Origin: Yersinia canariae
GTDB lineage: Bacteria; Pseudomonadota; Gammaproteobacteria; Enterobacterales; Enterobacteriaceae
Assembly (NCBI RefSeq): GCF_009831415.1
Contig: NZ_CP043727.1
Coordinates: 3,968,001 to 4,032,000 of the forward strand
Direction of reading: 5' to 3'
Length of the DNA stretch: 64,000 nt
In this document: positions 1-9,305 of the stretch, piece after piece
Layout of the letters: each line of letters begins with the position of its first letter
Numbering within the stretch: position 1 is the first letter of the stretch
Program-made: the position numbers and the translations under genes
Notes under the pieces: generated by a model
Database searches by the model: none
Told to the model about the DNA's origin: nothing
Seen by the model: the letters and a program-made list of their open reading frames with translations, nothing else

Positions 1-231
1 GGTTTTTTATCTTAATGAGATAAGAATTGCTTAAAGAAAAGTAAATTTTCACCCCGATTTGTGCCCTTTCTGTTGTGACCTTAACAATAAATCTAATAAA
101 TTCAGCCAACTAACCTTTCGGCAACCTTTCATTCTATTTAGCGTAACCGGACAAAACCATTCTAAAAACAGTGCGATAATCCTATACTCGCTGTTAATAA
201 TCTTTAATCTCACCGTTTATTCAAGGTAATC

Positions 232-675
232 ATGCCAGCATTAATGGGAAGCAAACAGCTTATGCACCGGATGCGCGCCAGTAAAAAGCGCATGTGCGGT
301 CTGCTGTTGGTTGCCTGCTGGTTTTTCCTGAATACACAACTGGCGATTGCGGGTCATCAGTGTGATATCGCCCCCGCCGCCGCGCCGGTTTTTAGCCAGC
401 ATCAAGGGCATTTGCAGTCAGATTCGATGCAACAAATGTTGCCGACAATGCAAATGTCCCATGGCCAGTCGCAAGACTCCCTGTGTGAAAAACACTGTAT
501 TCCAGATTCAGTTCAGTCTGATAGCGGGATGCTGGTGTTGGCAGCCTTGCCGACTCACACTGAATTAGTGTTGGCGGATGTACAACATGCGCCCAGAGTT
601 CATCGCCTCGACTGGCATATGCCACCTATTGTCGGGCCACCCACCGAAATCGCATTTTGCCGATTTAGAGAATAG
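232..675 (+). CDS. Small exported Met/His/Cys-rich protein, first gene of the copper efflux operon
   Basis: This 147-residue protein has a basic N terminus and one hydrophobic segment (about residues 23-40), consistent with a signal peptide or anchor ending near the AGHQC stretch. The mature part carries scattered His and Met residues, a CEKHC cluster and a C-terminal FCRF motif. Small proteins with such tails are common beside copper and heavy-metal resistance genes, so a metal-binding or sensing role is likely but unproven. The start is supported by an AAGG sequence five bases upstream of the ATG. It lies 75 bases before cusF on the same strand and probably shares its transcript. The exact function is unknown. 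Confidence 0.75.
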   Translation: MPALMGSKQLMHRMRASKKRMCGLLLVACWFFLNTQLAIAGHQCDIAPAAAPVFSQHQGHLQSDSMQQMLPTMQMSHGQSQDSLCEKHCIPDSVQSDSGMLVLAALPTHTELVLADVQHAPRVHRLDWHMPPIVGPPTEIAFCRFRE

Positions 676-750
676 ATCCAGACAGATTTAACCACATTAT
701 TCACGCGGTCTTCGCGTGCTGTGCTTATTTTATGTTTTGGAGCTATTCCT

Positions 751-1140
751 ATGAGTACCTTATTTAACGCCATCGCCACCTCTTCCAGCGCCTTACTTTG
801 TGCTGTCGTTTTATTCTCGGCCCCGCTGTTGGCCGCCACCCCGCCAATGACAGAAAACATGCCGATGTCCCATGACCATGGGGCAATGATGGCTGAAACC
901 GCAGCGACGCAAACTGATGTCTATCACTCTCGCGGGCAAATAAAAGCCTGGAATGCCAACAGTGTCTCCATCGCCCACAGCGCGATTCCAGCCCTGAACT
1001 GGCCGCCAATGACCATGACATTCAGTCTGCCGGATAACATCGTGCCAGCCCCACTTCCCATTGGCGCGCAAGTGACATTCAGCTTCAGCCAGACTGAACA
1101 GGGCTATCAGCTCACCGCCATTTCAGCGCAACAGCCGTAA
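751..1140 (+). CDS. cusF: CusF-like periplasmic copper/silver chaperone
   Basis: A 129-residue exported protein with an N-terminal signal sequence, a short His/Met-rich linker and a C-terminal CusF fold. The metal site is recognisable: a His in SIAHS followed by the NWPPMTMTF motif, whose Trp and two Met residues, with that His, bind Cu(I) or Ag(I) in the family. Its expected job is to collect metal in the periplasm and hand it to CusB/CusA. The ATG at 751 was chosen over an in-frame GTG at 721 because a TTGGAG sequence sits just upstream and because the protein then begins directly with the signal peptide. cusC follows after 13 bases. Confidence 0.9.
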   Translation: MSTLFNAIATSSSALLCAVVLFSAPLLAATPPMTENMPMSHDHGAMMAETAATQTDVYHSRGQIKAWNANSVSIAHSAIPALNWPPMTMTFSLPDNIVPAPLPIGAQVTFSFSQTEQGYQLTAISAQQP

Positions 1141-1153
1141 GGCGGGAGCCATC

Positions 1154-2452
1154 ATGAGCCACTTAGTAAATCACCGACAATCGGTGCGGCCCTCGGCTGC
1201 ACTGCGCTTAGGGTTGACCCACCTGCTGATGGCGGCTGCGTTCAGTCTGCCAACCATCAGCTATGCAGCGGACATAACGCTGGAACAAGCGCTGGTTTCC
1301 GCTGAGCGCTATTCCGCCGAGCTGTCCGCTAATCAGCATCAAGTTAATGCACTAGAAAACATGGCCAGTTCTGCTACCCAACTGCCTGATCCTAAATTGA
1401 AATTTGGTATTGAAAACCTGCCTGTCGGGGGCAACAATGCTCGCCGCTTTACCCGCGAGGGCATGACCATGCAGCGGATCGGCATCATGCAGGATTATGT
1501 CAGCAGTGATAAACGGCAAAGAAAGGCCGACACCCTCAGTGCCGAAGCCCGTAAAACCGCGGCGGGTAGCGAAACCATCCGCACCCGGTTACAAAAAGAA
1601 ACCGCACAAGCCTGGCTGGATTTGGCGCTCACCGAGCAAGCGGTGAGTGATGCCAAAGTCTTGGTGCAAGAAAGCGAAAAACAGGTGTCACTGCAACGAG
1701 CCGGAGTTGCCAGCGGTGGCGCGTTACCCAGCAGTGTGTTAGATGCGCGCCTGACACTAGCGGCGATGCAAGATAGGTTAACCACCGCACAACGTGATGT
1801 CGCTTTGGCGCAAACCCAGCTAACACAATTGACCGGCATCGACGTTCAACATGTCAATGGACCGCTGCCAAAATTTGCCCACCTGCCCGCTGATATCAAG
1901 GTACTGCGAGATGCTATCAACCAGCATCCCGAAATTTTACTCGCCAGTCGTGAGGCTGAAGTCGCCAAAGCGCGCTCTGCGCAATCTGCTATTGCTGCCA
2001 CTCCCGATGTGGGTATTGAAGTTTATTATGCCAAACGCGCGCAAGAGTATGAGGACATGGCCGGTGTCATGGTCACAGTCGATCTGCCGCTGTTCCGCTC
2101 GCAACGTCAGGACAAAGATTATGCTGCCGACGTCTCGCGCTCCATGGAAGCCAATGATCAGCTCACATTACTGACCCGTGACCATCGGGCGCAGCTCGAT
2201 ACGCTGCTGGCGCAATATCAGGCCACACAACAGTTATGGCAGCGGCAGGCCAATGACGTTTTACCGCTGCAAAAACAACGTGTTGATTTGATGATGGCGC
2301 AGTATCAAGCCAATAAAAGTGATTTGAGCAGTGTACTGGAAGCCCGGCGTGCTCTGCTCGATAGCCAGCTTAATACCAGCAATGCCGCCAGAGAATTAGC
2401 CCGAACTTGGGCTGCTATCCGTTATCTGACCCCGCAGGAGAGCATGCGATGA
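1154..2452 (+). CDS. cusC: CusC-like outer-membrane channel of the copper/silver efflux pump
   Basis: 432 residues of the TolC/outer-membrane efflux protein family, the exit duct of an RND heavy-metal pump. A signal peptide ends near SYAAD. The rest is the usual long alpha-helical repeat with Ala/Gln/Leu-rich heptads and the family's internal duplication. E. coli CusC has an N-terminal lipidated Cys, but no lipobox Cys follows this signal peptide, so this one may not be acylated. GGGAG precedes the ATG. The stop codon overlaps the start of cusB as ATGA, indicating translational coupling within the operon. Confidence 0.9.
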   Translation: MSHLVNHRQSVRPSAALRLGLTHLLMAAAFSLPTISYAADITLEQALVSAERYSAELSANQHQVNALENMASSATQLPDPKLKFGIENLPVGGNNARRFTREGMTMQRIGIMQDYVSSDKRQRKADTLSAEARKTAAGSETIRTRLQKETAQAWLDLALTEQAVSDAKVLVQESEKQVSLQRAGVASGGALPSSVLDARLTLAAMQDRLTTAQRDVALAQTQLTQLTGIDVQHVNGPLPKFAHLPADIKVLRDAINQHPEILLASREAEVAKARSAQSAIAATPDVGIEVYYAKRAQEYEDMAGVMVTVDLPLFRSQRQDKDYAADVSRSMEANDQLTLLTRDHRAQLDTLLAQYQATQQLWQRQANDVLPLQKQRVDLMMAQYQANKSDLSSVLEARRALLDSQLNTSNAARELARTWAAIRYLTPQESMR

Positions 2453-3978
2453 AAAAGCTATTTAGCCTGACTTTGGTGGCCGTCGCCGTTATCAGTGGTC
2501 TTGGTGGTTATCTGCTCGGCAAACCGGCATCACATTCAACTGACACTCTCGCCGCAAACTCTGCCGCTACAGTAGAAAACAGCCGTAAAGTGCTCTATTG
2601 GTATGATCCGATGTCCCCCGGCCAGCGCTTCGATAAACCTGGAAAATCACCGTTTATGGATATGGAACTGGTGCCACGCTATGCCGGTGAAACCGTAGAA
2701 GACGAAGGGGTGACTATCAGTGCCCGTCAACAGCAAAATCTGGGGGTTCGCACCGCCCCTGCAGAAATGCGAATACTCGATTATCGCCTTACCGGCTACG
2801 GTACTGTGGCGACAGATGAGCGCAGTGTACAAGTGATTGCGGCTCGGGCGAATGGCATCATCGAGCAATTATATGTACGAGCTAATCAGCAACCCGTCAC
2901 AAAAAATCAGCCATTGGCGCAGTTATGGGTGCCTGATTGGAGTGCCGCCCAGCAAGAATATCTGGCTATTCGCACATTGGGTGACAGTGCATTAACCGTA
3001 GCGGCCCGCCAACGGCTACAACTGCAATTCATGCCGGAAGAGGTTATCCGCAGCGTAGAAAAAAGCGGGCAGCCGCAAACTCGGGTAACTCTGCGCTCCC
3101 CGGCCAGTGGCTATGTCAATAAACTGGATATCCGCGCCGGTTCGCAAGTCAGTGCGACCCAATCCCTGTTCGAGTTAGCCAGCCTCGATCCGGTGTGGAT
3201 CGTGGTGGATTACCCACAGTCACAAGCCAGTTTAGTCACTATCGGCAATGAAATTGCGGCTACCACTGCCAGTTGGCCGGGTGAAACTTTCCACGGCAAA
3301 GTCAGCGAGTTGTTGCCCAATATGGATCTCGCGACTCGTACATTAAAAGCACGTATCACCGTGGAAAACCCACAGCAAAAACTAAAACCGGGTATGTACT
3401 TGAATGTGCAATCGACACAAACAGCAACCCGTGAGCCAGTTCTGGTCATTCCGCAGGAGGCCTTATTAATGTCGGGCAGCCGCAACACCGTATTGCTGGC
3501 CGAAGGTGATGGTCACTTTAAGCCAGTGGAAGTCAGTGCCGGACAGGCTCAGGACGGTTGGGTAGAAATCAAATCCGGGTTGAACAATGGCCAGCGGGTG
3601 GTGACCTCCGGGCAATTCCTGATTGATTCGGAGGCCAGTTTGCAAAGTGCCTTGCCGCAGATGGATGACATCCCGGAAACCTCAGAGCCGACGGCGGATA
3701 ATACTGCACAAGCACCGGCCGATATCTACTCGGTGCGCGGGGAAGTCAACGCGATTAATGACGCAACCATCACCTTGTCACATGGCCCTATTGCCGCCTT
3801 GAAATGGGGGCCGATGACCATGGATTTCCTGCTGCCACCGGGCAAGTTATCCCCTGAGATCCATGTCGGGAGTCAGGTTAACTTCACCTTTACGTTGAAT
3901 GAACAAGGCGCACAGATCCGCCAGATCCTGCCGGTAAAAACCAATAACACCACGGATATCCATGGGAGCCACTTATGA
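2449..3978 (+). CDS. cusB: CusB-like periplasmic adaptor with heavy-metal-binding N domain and fused CusF-like C domain
   Basis: 509 residues. An N-terminal anchor helix is followed by a heavy-metal-binding domain (YWYDPMSPG...[13 protein letters not shown], about residues 47-80). Next come the barrel-sandwich, lipoyl and beta-barrel regions of a membrane-fusion adaptor. A C-terminal domain (about residues 425-500) repeats the CusF signature, with His in TLSHG and the KWGPMTMDF motif. The adaptor joins CusA to CusC and passes metal to the pump; the extra domain provides a tethered chaperone. The ATG at 2449 overlaps the cusC stop. Upstream in-frame starts lie inside cusC and would spoil the signal anchor, so they were rejected. 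The stop overlaps the cusA start as ATGA. Confidence 0.92.
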   Translation: MKKLFSLTLVAVAVISGLGGYLLGKPASHSTDTLAANSAATVENSRKVLYWYDPMSPGQRFDKPGKSPFMDMELVPRYAGETVEDEGVTISARQQQNLGVRTAPAEMRILDYRLTGYGTVATDERSVQVIAARANGIIEQLYVRANQQPVTKNQPLAQLWVPDWSAAQQEYLAIRTLGDSALTVAARQRLQLQFMPEEVIRSVEKSGQPQTRVTLRSPASGYVNKLDIRAGSQVSATQSLFELASLDPVWIVVDYPQSQASLVTIGNEIAATTASWPGETFHGKVSELLPNMDLATRTLKARITVENPQQKLKPGMYLNVQSTQTATREPVLVIPQEALLMSGSRNTVLLAEGDGHFKPVEVSAGQAQDGWVEIKSGLNNGQRVVTSGQFLIDSEASLQSALPQMDDIPETSEPTADNTAQAPADIYSVRGEVNAINDATITLSHGPIAALKWGPMTMDFLLPPGKLSPEIHVGSQVNFTFTLNEQGAQIRQILPVKTNNTTDIHGSHL

Positions 3979-6900
3979 TTGCCGCCATTATCCGCTGGTC
4001 GCTACGTAACCGGCTGTTAGTACTGCTGGGCGCAGTGATGATGGCCGCCTGGGGGATTTGGTCCCTGCAACAAACCCCACTGGATGCACTACCTGACTTG
4101 TCAGACACGCAAGTGATCATTCGCGTCAGTTATCCTGGCAAAGCGCCACAAGTGGTTGAAGATCAAGTGACTTATCCGCTGACGACCACCATGTTATCAG
4201 TGCCTGGGGCCAAAACTGTGCGCGGCTTTTCCATGTTTGGCGACGCCTATGTGTATGTATTGTTTGATGATGGAACCGACCCTTACTGGGCGCGCTCACG
4301 GGTATTGGAGTATCTCAGCCAAGTGCAATCCACCCTACCCGCCGAGGCCAAAGCGGCCTTGGGCCCGGATGCTACCGGTGTTGGCTGGATCTATGAATAT
4401 GCTTTAATCGATAGAAGCGGCAAACACAGTTTGGCTGATTTACGCGCATTGCAAGATTGGACACTGAAGTTTGAGCTGAAAACTGTGCCCAACGTGTCAG
4501 AAGTCGCCAGTGTCGGCGGCATGGTGCGCCAGTATCAGGTGGTTCTTGACCCAGAAAGGATGCGGGCGCTGAATCTTTCACATCAGCAAATTGCCAGCGC
4601 CATTACTGACAGCAATCAGGAAGGCGGAGGCTCAGTGCTGGAAATGGGGGCCGCCGAATATATGGTGCGGGCCAGCGGCTACCTGAAAACACCAGATGAT
4701 TTCAGGAATATTGTGATTACCGCCCGTGATGGTATTCCCATTTTACTGTCCGATGTCGCCACCGTGCGCATGGGGCCAGAAATGCGGCGCGGCGTGGCGG
4801 AATTAAATGGCGAAGGGGAAGTGGCTGGCGGCATCATCGTGATGCGTTATGGCAAAAATGCGCTGGAAACCATCAATGGCGTGAAAGAAAAACTACAACA
4901 GATTCAGCGCAGCTTGCCCGCAGGGGTAGAAATTGTGCCAGTTTATGACCGCTCGCACCTGATTACTCAGGCCATCGACAGCTTGTCATTTAAGCTGCTG
5001 GAGGAGTTTTTAGTTGTCGCGGTTATCTGCTCCCTATTTCTGTTCCACTTCCGCTCGGCGCTGGTAGCCATTATCACTTTGCCACTGGGGATCCTCGGTG
5101 CTTTTATTGTCATGCATTATCAGGGGGTTAATGCCAATATTATGTCGCTGGGCGGTATTGCTATTGCCATTGGTGCCATGGTGGATGCGGCCATCGTGAT
5201 GATCGAGAACATGCATAAAGTATTGGAACAATGGCGGCGGGATCACCCCGGCCAAACGCCCGTTAGCCAAGATTACTGGCGTATTTCTGAACAGGCGGCA
5301 ATTGAAGTCGGCCCTGCGCTCTTTTGCAGTTTATTGATTATTACGTTGTCATTTATTCCGGTCTTTACCTTACAAGCACAAGAGGGGCGAATGTTTTCGC
5401 CGCTGGCCTTTACCAAAACCTATGCCATGGCGGTTTCTGCCGGCTTAGCAATCACCTTGGTACCGGTGTTAATGGGCTATTTTATTCGTGGAAAAATTCC
5501 TGACGAAAATGCCAATCCAATTAACCGTTGGCTCATTGCTTTGTATCAACCGGTGTTAACCGCCGTGCTGGCGCGGCCAAAAACCACACTGGCTATTGCC
5601 GGCATGTTATTGCTGATCACATTATATCCGCTGAGCCGCTTAGGCAGCGAGTTTATGCCCGCCCTGGATGAAGGCGATTTGCTGTATATGCCCTCGACGC
5701 TACCGGGGATTTCCGTGCGTGAAGCCAGCCATTTACTGCAACAAACTGATCGCCTGATCAAAACGGTGCCGGAAGTGGATACCGTCTTTGGTAAAGCCGG
5801 ACGCGCGGAAACAGCAACGGATCCCGCACCGCTCACCATGATCGAAACCACCATTCGTTTTAAACCCAAAGATCAATGGCGGCCCGGCATGACCATGGAC
5901 AAATTGATTGAGGAACTCGATGCCACTGTTAACGTCCCCGGAATTGCCAATCTGTGGGTGCCGCCAATCCGCAATCGGCTGGACATGTTGTCTACCGGGA
6001 TAAAAAGCCCTGTCGGAATCAAAGTAAACGGCAAAAATGTGCAGCAGATCGAGCAAGTGGCACAGCAAATTGAGCAAGTGGTACGCAAAGTACCGGGTGT
6101 CACTTCGGCTTTGTCCGAACGGCTGGCGGGTGGCCGCTATGTCGATATTGATATCGACCGCAAGCGCGCCGCTCGCTATGGCGTTTCGGTCAAAGAGCTG
6201 CAATCACTGGTAGAAACCGTGATCGGCGGGCAAAATATTGGCGAAACCATTGAAGGGCGCGAGCGCTACCCAATCAATCTGCGTTATCCCCGGGAAATCC
6301 GTGATTCGCTGCAAAAATTACGTGATTTGCCGGTCATCACCGCCAGCGGTGGGCAAGTGGCATTATCCGAACTGGCAGATATCAAAGTGGCCGAAGGCCC
6401 GCCCATGCTGAAAAGTGAAAATGCGCGCTTATCCGACTGGGTTTATGTCGATCTGCGCGGGCGAGATTTGAAATCAGCGGTCACTGATATGCAACAGGCC
6501 GTCGCCCAACAAGTGAAACTGCCGGAGGGCGTCTCTCTCAGTTGGTCTGGGCAGTTTGAATATCTGGAGCGGGCGACCGCGAAACTGAAAATTGTTCTGC
6601 CAGTCACTCTCACTATTATTTTCGTGCTGCTGTATGTGACGTTCAGTAGTGTCCGTGATGCCGCCTTGATTATGGCGACACTGCCTTTCGCGCTAATTGG
6701 CGGGGTCTGGTTGCTCTATGGTTTGGGCTATAACTTTTCCGTTGCTGCTGCTGTTGGCTTTATCGCACTGGCAGGAGTTGCGGCAGAATTCGGCGTGATC
6801 ATGGTGCTGTATCTGAATCAAGCGCTGAAAAAACATCAGCAACCCGGTATTACTATGACAGCCAGTGAGATGAGTGCCGCCATTCATGAAGGGGCCGTGC

Positions 6901-7106
6901 TGCGGGTTCGACCAAAAGCCATGACAGTAGCGACAATTATGGCTGGGCTACTGCCCATTATGTGGGGAGGCGGTACCGGTTCAGAAGTTATGCAACGTAT
7001 TGCCGCCCCGATGATCGGCGGGATGGTGAGCGCACCATTGCTTTCGATGCTAGTTATTCCGGCGGTGTATATGTTGCTGCATAAAAAAGACAGCAAACAG
7101 GAGTAA
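3975..7106 (+). CDS. cusA: CusA-like RND copper/silver efflux transporter
   Basis: 1043 residues, the full length of a heavy-metal RND pump. Twelve membrane segments are expected, in the usual pattern: one near the N terminus, a large periplasmic loop, a cluster of five to six, a second periplasmic loop and a C-terminal cluster. The fourth-helix motif [20 protein letters not shown] carries the conserved Asp of the proton relay in the HME family. It uses proton flux to drive Cu(I)/Ag(I) from periplasm or cytoplasm through CusB and CusC. Translation is coupled to cusB through a four-base overlap. A strong terminator follows within 20 bases. No regulator or P-type ATPase gene adjoins the operon inside the window. 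Confidence 0.95.
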   Translation: MIAAIIRWSLRNRLLVLLGAVMMAAWGIWSLQQTPLDALPDLSDTQVIIRVSYPGKAPQVVEDQVTYPLTTTMLSVPGAKTVRGFSMFGDAYVYVLFDDGTDPYWARSRVLEYLSQVQSTLPAEAKAALGPDATGVGWIYEYALIDRSGKHSLADLRALQDWTLKFELKTVPNVSEVASVGGMVRQYQVVLDPERMRALNLSHQQIASAITDSNQEGGGSVLEMGAAEYMVRASGYLKTPDDFRNIVITARDGIPILLSDVATVRMGPEMRRGVAELNGEGEVAGGIIVMRYGKNALETINGVKEKLQQIQRSLPAGVEIVPVYDRSHLITQAIDSLSFKLLEEFLVVAVICSLFLFHFRSALVAIITLPLGILGAFIVMHYQGVNANIMSLGGIAIAIGAMVDAAIVMIENMHKVLEQWRRDHPGQTPVSQDYWRISEQAAIEVGPALFCSLLIITLSFIPVFTLQAQEGRMFSPLAFTKTYAMAVSAGLAITLVPVLMGYFIRGKIPDENANPINRWLIALYQPVLTAVLARPKTTLAIAGMLLLITLYPLSRLGSEFMPALDEGDLLYMPSTLPGISVREASHLLQQTDRLIKTVPEVDTVFGKAGRAETATDPAPLTMIETTIRFKPKDQWRPGMTMDKLIEELDATVNVPGIANLWVPPIRNRLDMLSTGIKSPVGIKVNGKNVQQIEQVAQQIEQVVRKVPGVTSALSERLAGGRYVDIDIDRKRAARYGVSVKELQSLVETVIGGQNIGETIEGRERYPINLRYPREIRDSLQKLRDLPVITASGGQVALSELADIKVAEGPPMLKSENARLSDWVYVDLRGRDLKSAVTDMQQAVAQQVKLPEGVSLSWSGQFEYLERATAKLKIVLPVTLTIIFVLLYVTFSSVRDAALIMATLPFALIGGVWLLYGLGYNFSVAAAVGFIALAGVAAEFGVIMVLYLNQALKKHQQPGITMTASEMSAAIHEGAVLRVRPKAMTVATIMAGLLPIMWGGGTGSEVMQRIAAPMIGGMVSAPLLSMLVIPAVYMLLHKKDSKQE

Positions 7107-7125
7107 AATCTTAGTCAGCATCACC

Positions 7126-7165
7126 AAAGCCCTGGGTTTAACTTTGCAGAACTCAGGGCTTTCTT
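7126..7165 (+). terminator. Rho-independent terminator of the cus operon
   Basis: An inverted repeat AAAGCCCTGGGTT / AACTCAGGGCTTT (one mismatch), followed by TTCTTATT, starts 20 bases after the cusA stop. Confidence 0.85.
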
Positions 7166-7769
7166 ATTGATACCTCATAACTCCTCAACCCACGGCTCAT
7201 TGGCAATTGGGAAAACAGATCCATGGTCATAACGGCCTCACTTTACCTCCAGCTATGAGGTAACTAAGACCAATATAGTTTACTCATCTCCCCGAATTAA
7301 CTTATTGCTATTTCACCCTCTATCTACTTTTCACCATTTTATAAGGAGGGGGAAATATTATATTTAATATATTAAAGTTAAAAAACATTAATGTTCATCA
7401 AAAACATAGAAGAATGGTACAAAAACCATAATTAAATGACAAAGACAAAATAATAAACAAATAAGAAATGATGATAAATAATAATAGCAAATAGCATGTT
7501 CAGGCTAAATACCTGCTTGTTAAGTTCAATTGCATCATGCGAGAATACGCCGCGTAGTTATTTAAAGAAATTTATGAAGAAATAAACATAGGAAAATAGC
7601 GCATTTATAATTCTTACAGCGGCCATTACATGGCATTACTACACTTGCAATACACACAACATCAAAGAAAAATACTTACTCGAGTAAATCTGATTTGCCC
7701 AAGATAAGATAAAACCTTAAAGCACTCAAAAATATATACACACCTTATACAGGATAGGTAGCCGCCAAT
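7166..7769. other. AT-rich gene-free stretch between the cus operon and the Tad locus
   Basis: About 600 bases without a convincing ORF on either strand. Base composition drops to long A/T runs from about 7340, like the Tad genes that follow. A 9-base inverted repeat (TACCTCATA at 7171-7179, TATGAGGTA at 7254-7262) lies just after the terminator. The promoter of the Tad regulator gene must lie in the right part, but no clear -35/-10 pair could be chosen among many AT-rich candidates. Confidence 0.6.
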
Positions 7770-8369
7770 ATGGAGACAAATGAGATTGTGTTTAAATTAG
7801 AAGGAACGGTGCTATTTTCTCCCACACAACGTTGTTTAAATGGCCCTGATGGCTCAGTGGTAATATTGACTGAAAACAACCTGAGATTCTTACAGTTATT
7901 GCTTAATGGAGTAACTGAAAAAGAGCAAATTATCAATCAAGTATGGAAAGAGCAACGCGGAGCTGTCAGTGAAAGCAGTTATTATGGGCAACTCTATATG
8001 CTGCGTAAGGCATTTATTCAGGTTGGGCTGAAAGAATCTCTTATTCATACTATTCCTCGCAAAGGAGTCCGTTATACTGGCTCAGTAAGCCAAATAGCAG
8101 TATGCGAAGATCCCCAAGAAGAGAAAAATAATGATGATAATGAGCAGATAACAGCGCTCCCTGATACCTCCCAGACAACCACACTCTCATTGCCGGTCAA
8201 CAGTATCACTCCACGAGTTCTTCCAATACCGAGTCAACAAAGCTTTCTGCAAAGCAATGGGTGGAGAAAGTTAATTTCTTTGCTCGCTTTTTTCTCTTTC
8301 TGTTGGCTCTCATTTCTCTCAGTCTTAGTCATTATTATCTTATTCGGTGGGGAGGGACTAAACCCTTAA
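7770..8369 (+). CDS. Membrane-tethered winged-helix (ToxR/CadC-like) regulator at the head of the Tad locus
   Basis: 199 residues. Residues about 10-105 form an OmpR/ToxR-type winged-helix DNA-binding domain (ILTENNLRFLQLLL, the INQVWKEQRG recognition region and the HTIPRKGVRY wing). A hydrophilic linker rich in Asn, Asp, Gln and Ser follows. One membrane helix lies near residues 170-192 (LISLLAFFSFCWLSF...), and only about seven residues remain on the far side. This is the architecture of ToxR, CadC or TcpP without a periplasmic sensor domain. Being first in line with the pilus genes, it probably controls them; the signal may be sensed through the membrane helix or a partner protein. ATG at 7770 has GGATAGG about 10 bases upstream. 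Confidence 0.85.
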   Translation: METNEIVFKLEGTVLFSPTQRCLNGPDGSVVILTENNLRFLQLLLNGVTEKEQIINQVWKEQRGAVSESSYYGQLYMLRKAFIQVGLKESLIHTIPRKGVRYTGSVSQIAVCEDPQEEKNNDDNEQITALPDTSQTTTLSLPVNSITPRVLPIPSQQSFLQSNGWRKLISLLAFFSFCWLSFLSVLVIIILFGGEGLNP

Positions 8370-8406
8370 CATTCCCACTAAAATGAATGTAATTTAAAAA
8401 GGTTAA

Positions 8407-8529
8407 ATGATGGCAACAAAAAGGATTTCCCATCCGATACAACGTTTAATAGCTACCACTACGAACGAGGCGAATATAAAAAATATCAATTCGGATGGTA
8501 GCGATATACCGACTAAATACTTAATTTGA
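8407..8529 (+). CDS. Candidate 40-residue small ORF in the flp leader
   Basis: An ORF of 40 codons starts with two adjacent ATGs (8407, 8410), preceded by AAAAAGG at a good Shine-Dalgarno distance, and ends with TGA 45 bases before flp. The peptide (MMATKRISHPIQRLIATTTN...) has no signal sequence or membrane helix and resembles nothing I recognise. It overlaps two mutually exclusive hairpins. It could be a leader peptide, a real small protein or chance. The ribosome-binding site and position are the only support. Confidence 0.3.
   Translation: MMATKRISHPIQRLIATTTNEANIKNINSDGSDIPTKYLI
8430..8502 (+). promoter_or_regulatory. Two competing hairpins upstream of flp (possible attenuator-like leader)
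   Basis: CCATCCGA (8430-8437) can pair with TCGGATGG (8491-8498), and GCTACCA (8452-8458) can pair with TGGTAGC (8496-8502). The 3' partners overlap, so only one pairing can form at a time. The region lies inside the possible small ORF and upstream of the flp ribosome-binding site. A regulatory role is inferred from layout alone. Confidence 0.35.
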
Positions 8530-8573
8530 AATATCGGGAAGAATCCCAACACTTTTGAAAAGGAAAATAAATT

Positions 8574-8768
8574 ATGATGAACTTAATCACTAAAGCTTAC
8601 GTAACAGCACAAGTTAATGCACAAACGTTTATGAAAGATAATCGCGGTACGGTTATCGAATACGTTATGATTATTGCTGTAGCAGCCACCTTACTGGCCT
8701 TAGTGAAAACGCCATTGAAAGACATAGTAGAAACAACCATGACAAACATACAAGCAATGGTTAAATAA
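8574..8768 (+). CDS. flp: Flp family type IVb pilin
   Basis: 64 residues. A basic leader ends in DNRG, followed by the processing site G^TVIEYVMIIAVAATLLALV: a glycine before the cleavage point, the conserved Glu-Tyr pair and a hydrophobic N-terminal helix. These are hallmarks of Flp pilins. The peptidase TadV next door should remove the leader, and the mature protein of about 40 residues polymerises into the adhesive Tad pilus. AAGGAAA precedes the ATG pair at 8574/8577 by seven to ten bases. Only one pilin gene is present. A 40-base gap separates it from tadV. Confidence 0.93.
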   Translation: MMNLITKAYVTAQVNAQTFMKDNRGTVIEYVMIIAVAATLLALVKTPLKDIVETTMTNIQAMVK

Positions 8769-8808
8769 ATATAAACTTCCCTCATCTGCATGGTAGCTTA
8801 ATGCTGCC

Positions 8809-9261
8809 ATGCTCAATCTTATATATAAGGGTGATGTATTGGATATCCTGTACGCATTGTTAAACACATTGTTAGTATTACAACTGCTATACGTTTGCTA
8901 CAGTGATATCCGTTATCGAACTATCAGCAATAAGTTCATTATTACTATCGCGCTCAATACCGTGACATTGGGTTTTACAACAAATCACGGAATTAACATG
9001 ATTATTCCTCTCAGTGCATTACTGATTGGTTATAGTATATTTTATTTCAACCTTATTGGTGGAGGTGATGTCAAATTAATCACCGTACTGTTATTTTCAC
9101 TGACGACCTCACAGTCACTGGATTTTATTCTCTATACTGCAATGATGGGGGGCGTAGTGATGATAATAGGTATAATGATTAATCGGAAAGATATTCAACA
9201 GCGAGGCGTTCCTTATGCTGTTGCAATTTCCGCTGGATTTTTCTTGTCACTTATCATCTAA
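8809..9261 (+). CDS. tadV: TadV/CpaA prepilin peptidase
   Basis: About 150 residues with four to five hydrophobic segments, the size of the short A24-type aspartyl peptidases of Tad systems. Both catalytic aspartates are visible: YSDIRYRTISN near the N terminus and the GGGDVKL motif in the middle. It cleaves the Flp leader and probably those of TadE and TadF at the inner membrane. The ATG at 8809 lacks a clear ribosome-binding site. An in-frame TTG at 8839, preceded by AAGGGTGA, is a plausible true start and would remove ten residues without touching the active site. Confidence 0.88.
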   Translation: MLNLIYKGDVLDILYALLNTLLVLQLLYVCYSDIRYRTISNKFIITIALNTVTLGFTTNHGINMIIPLSALLIGYSIFYFNLIGGGDVKLITVLLFSLTTSQSLDFILYTAMMGGVVMIIGIMINRKDIQQRGVPYAVAISAGFFLSLII

Positions 9262-9305
9262 AATAGCAAGTTTATCATTTATAAAAAAAGATAAAGGATA
9301 TTATC

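Noticed and set aside
7171..7262. Nine-base inverted repeat TACCTCATA / TATGAGGTA as an insertion-sequence end or attachment site
   Set aside because: The arms are short, about 74 bases apart, and no transposase, integrase or target duplication is nearby; chance is likely in this AT-rich stretch.
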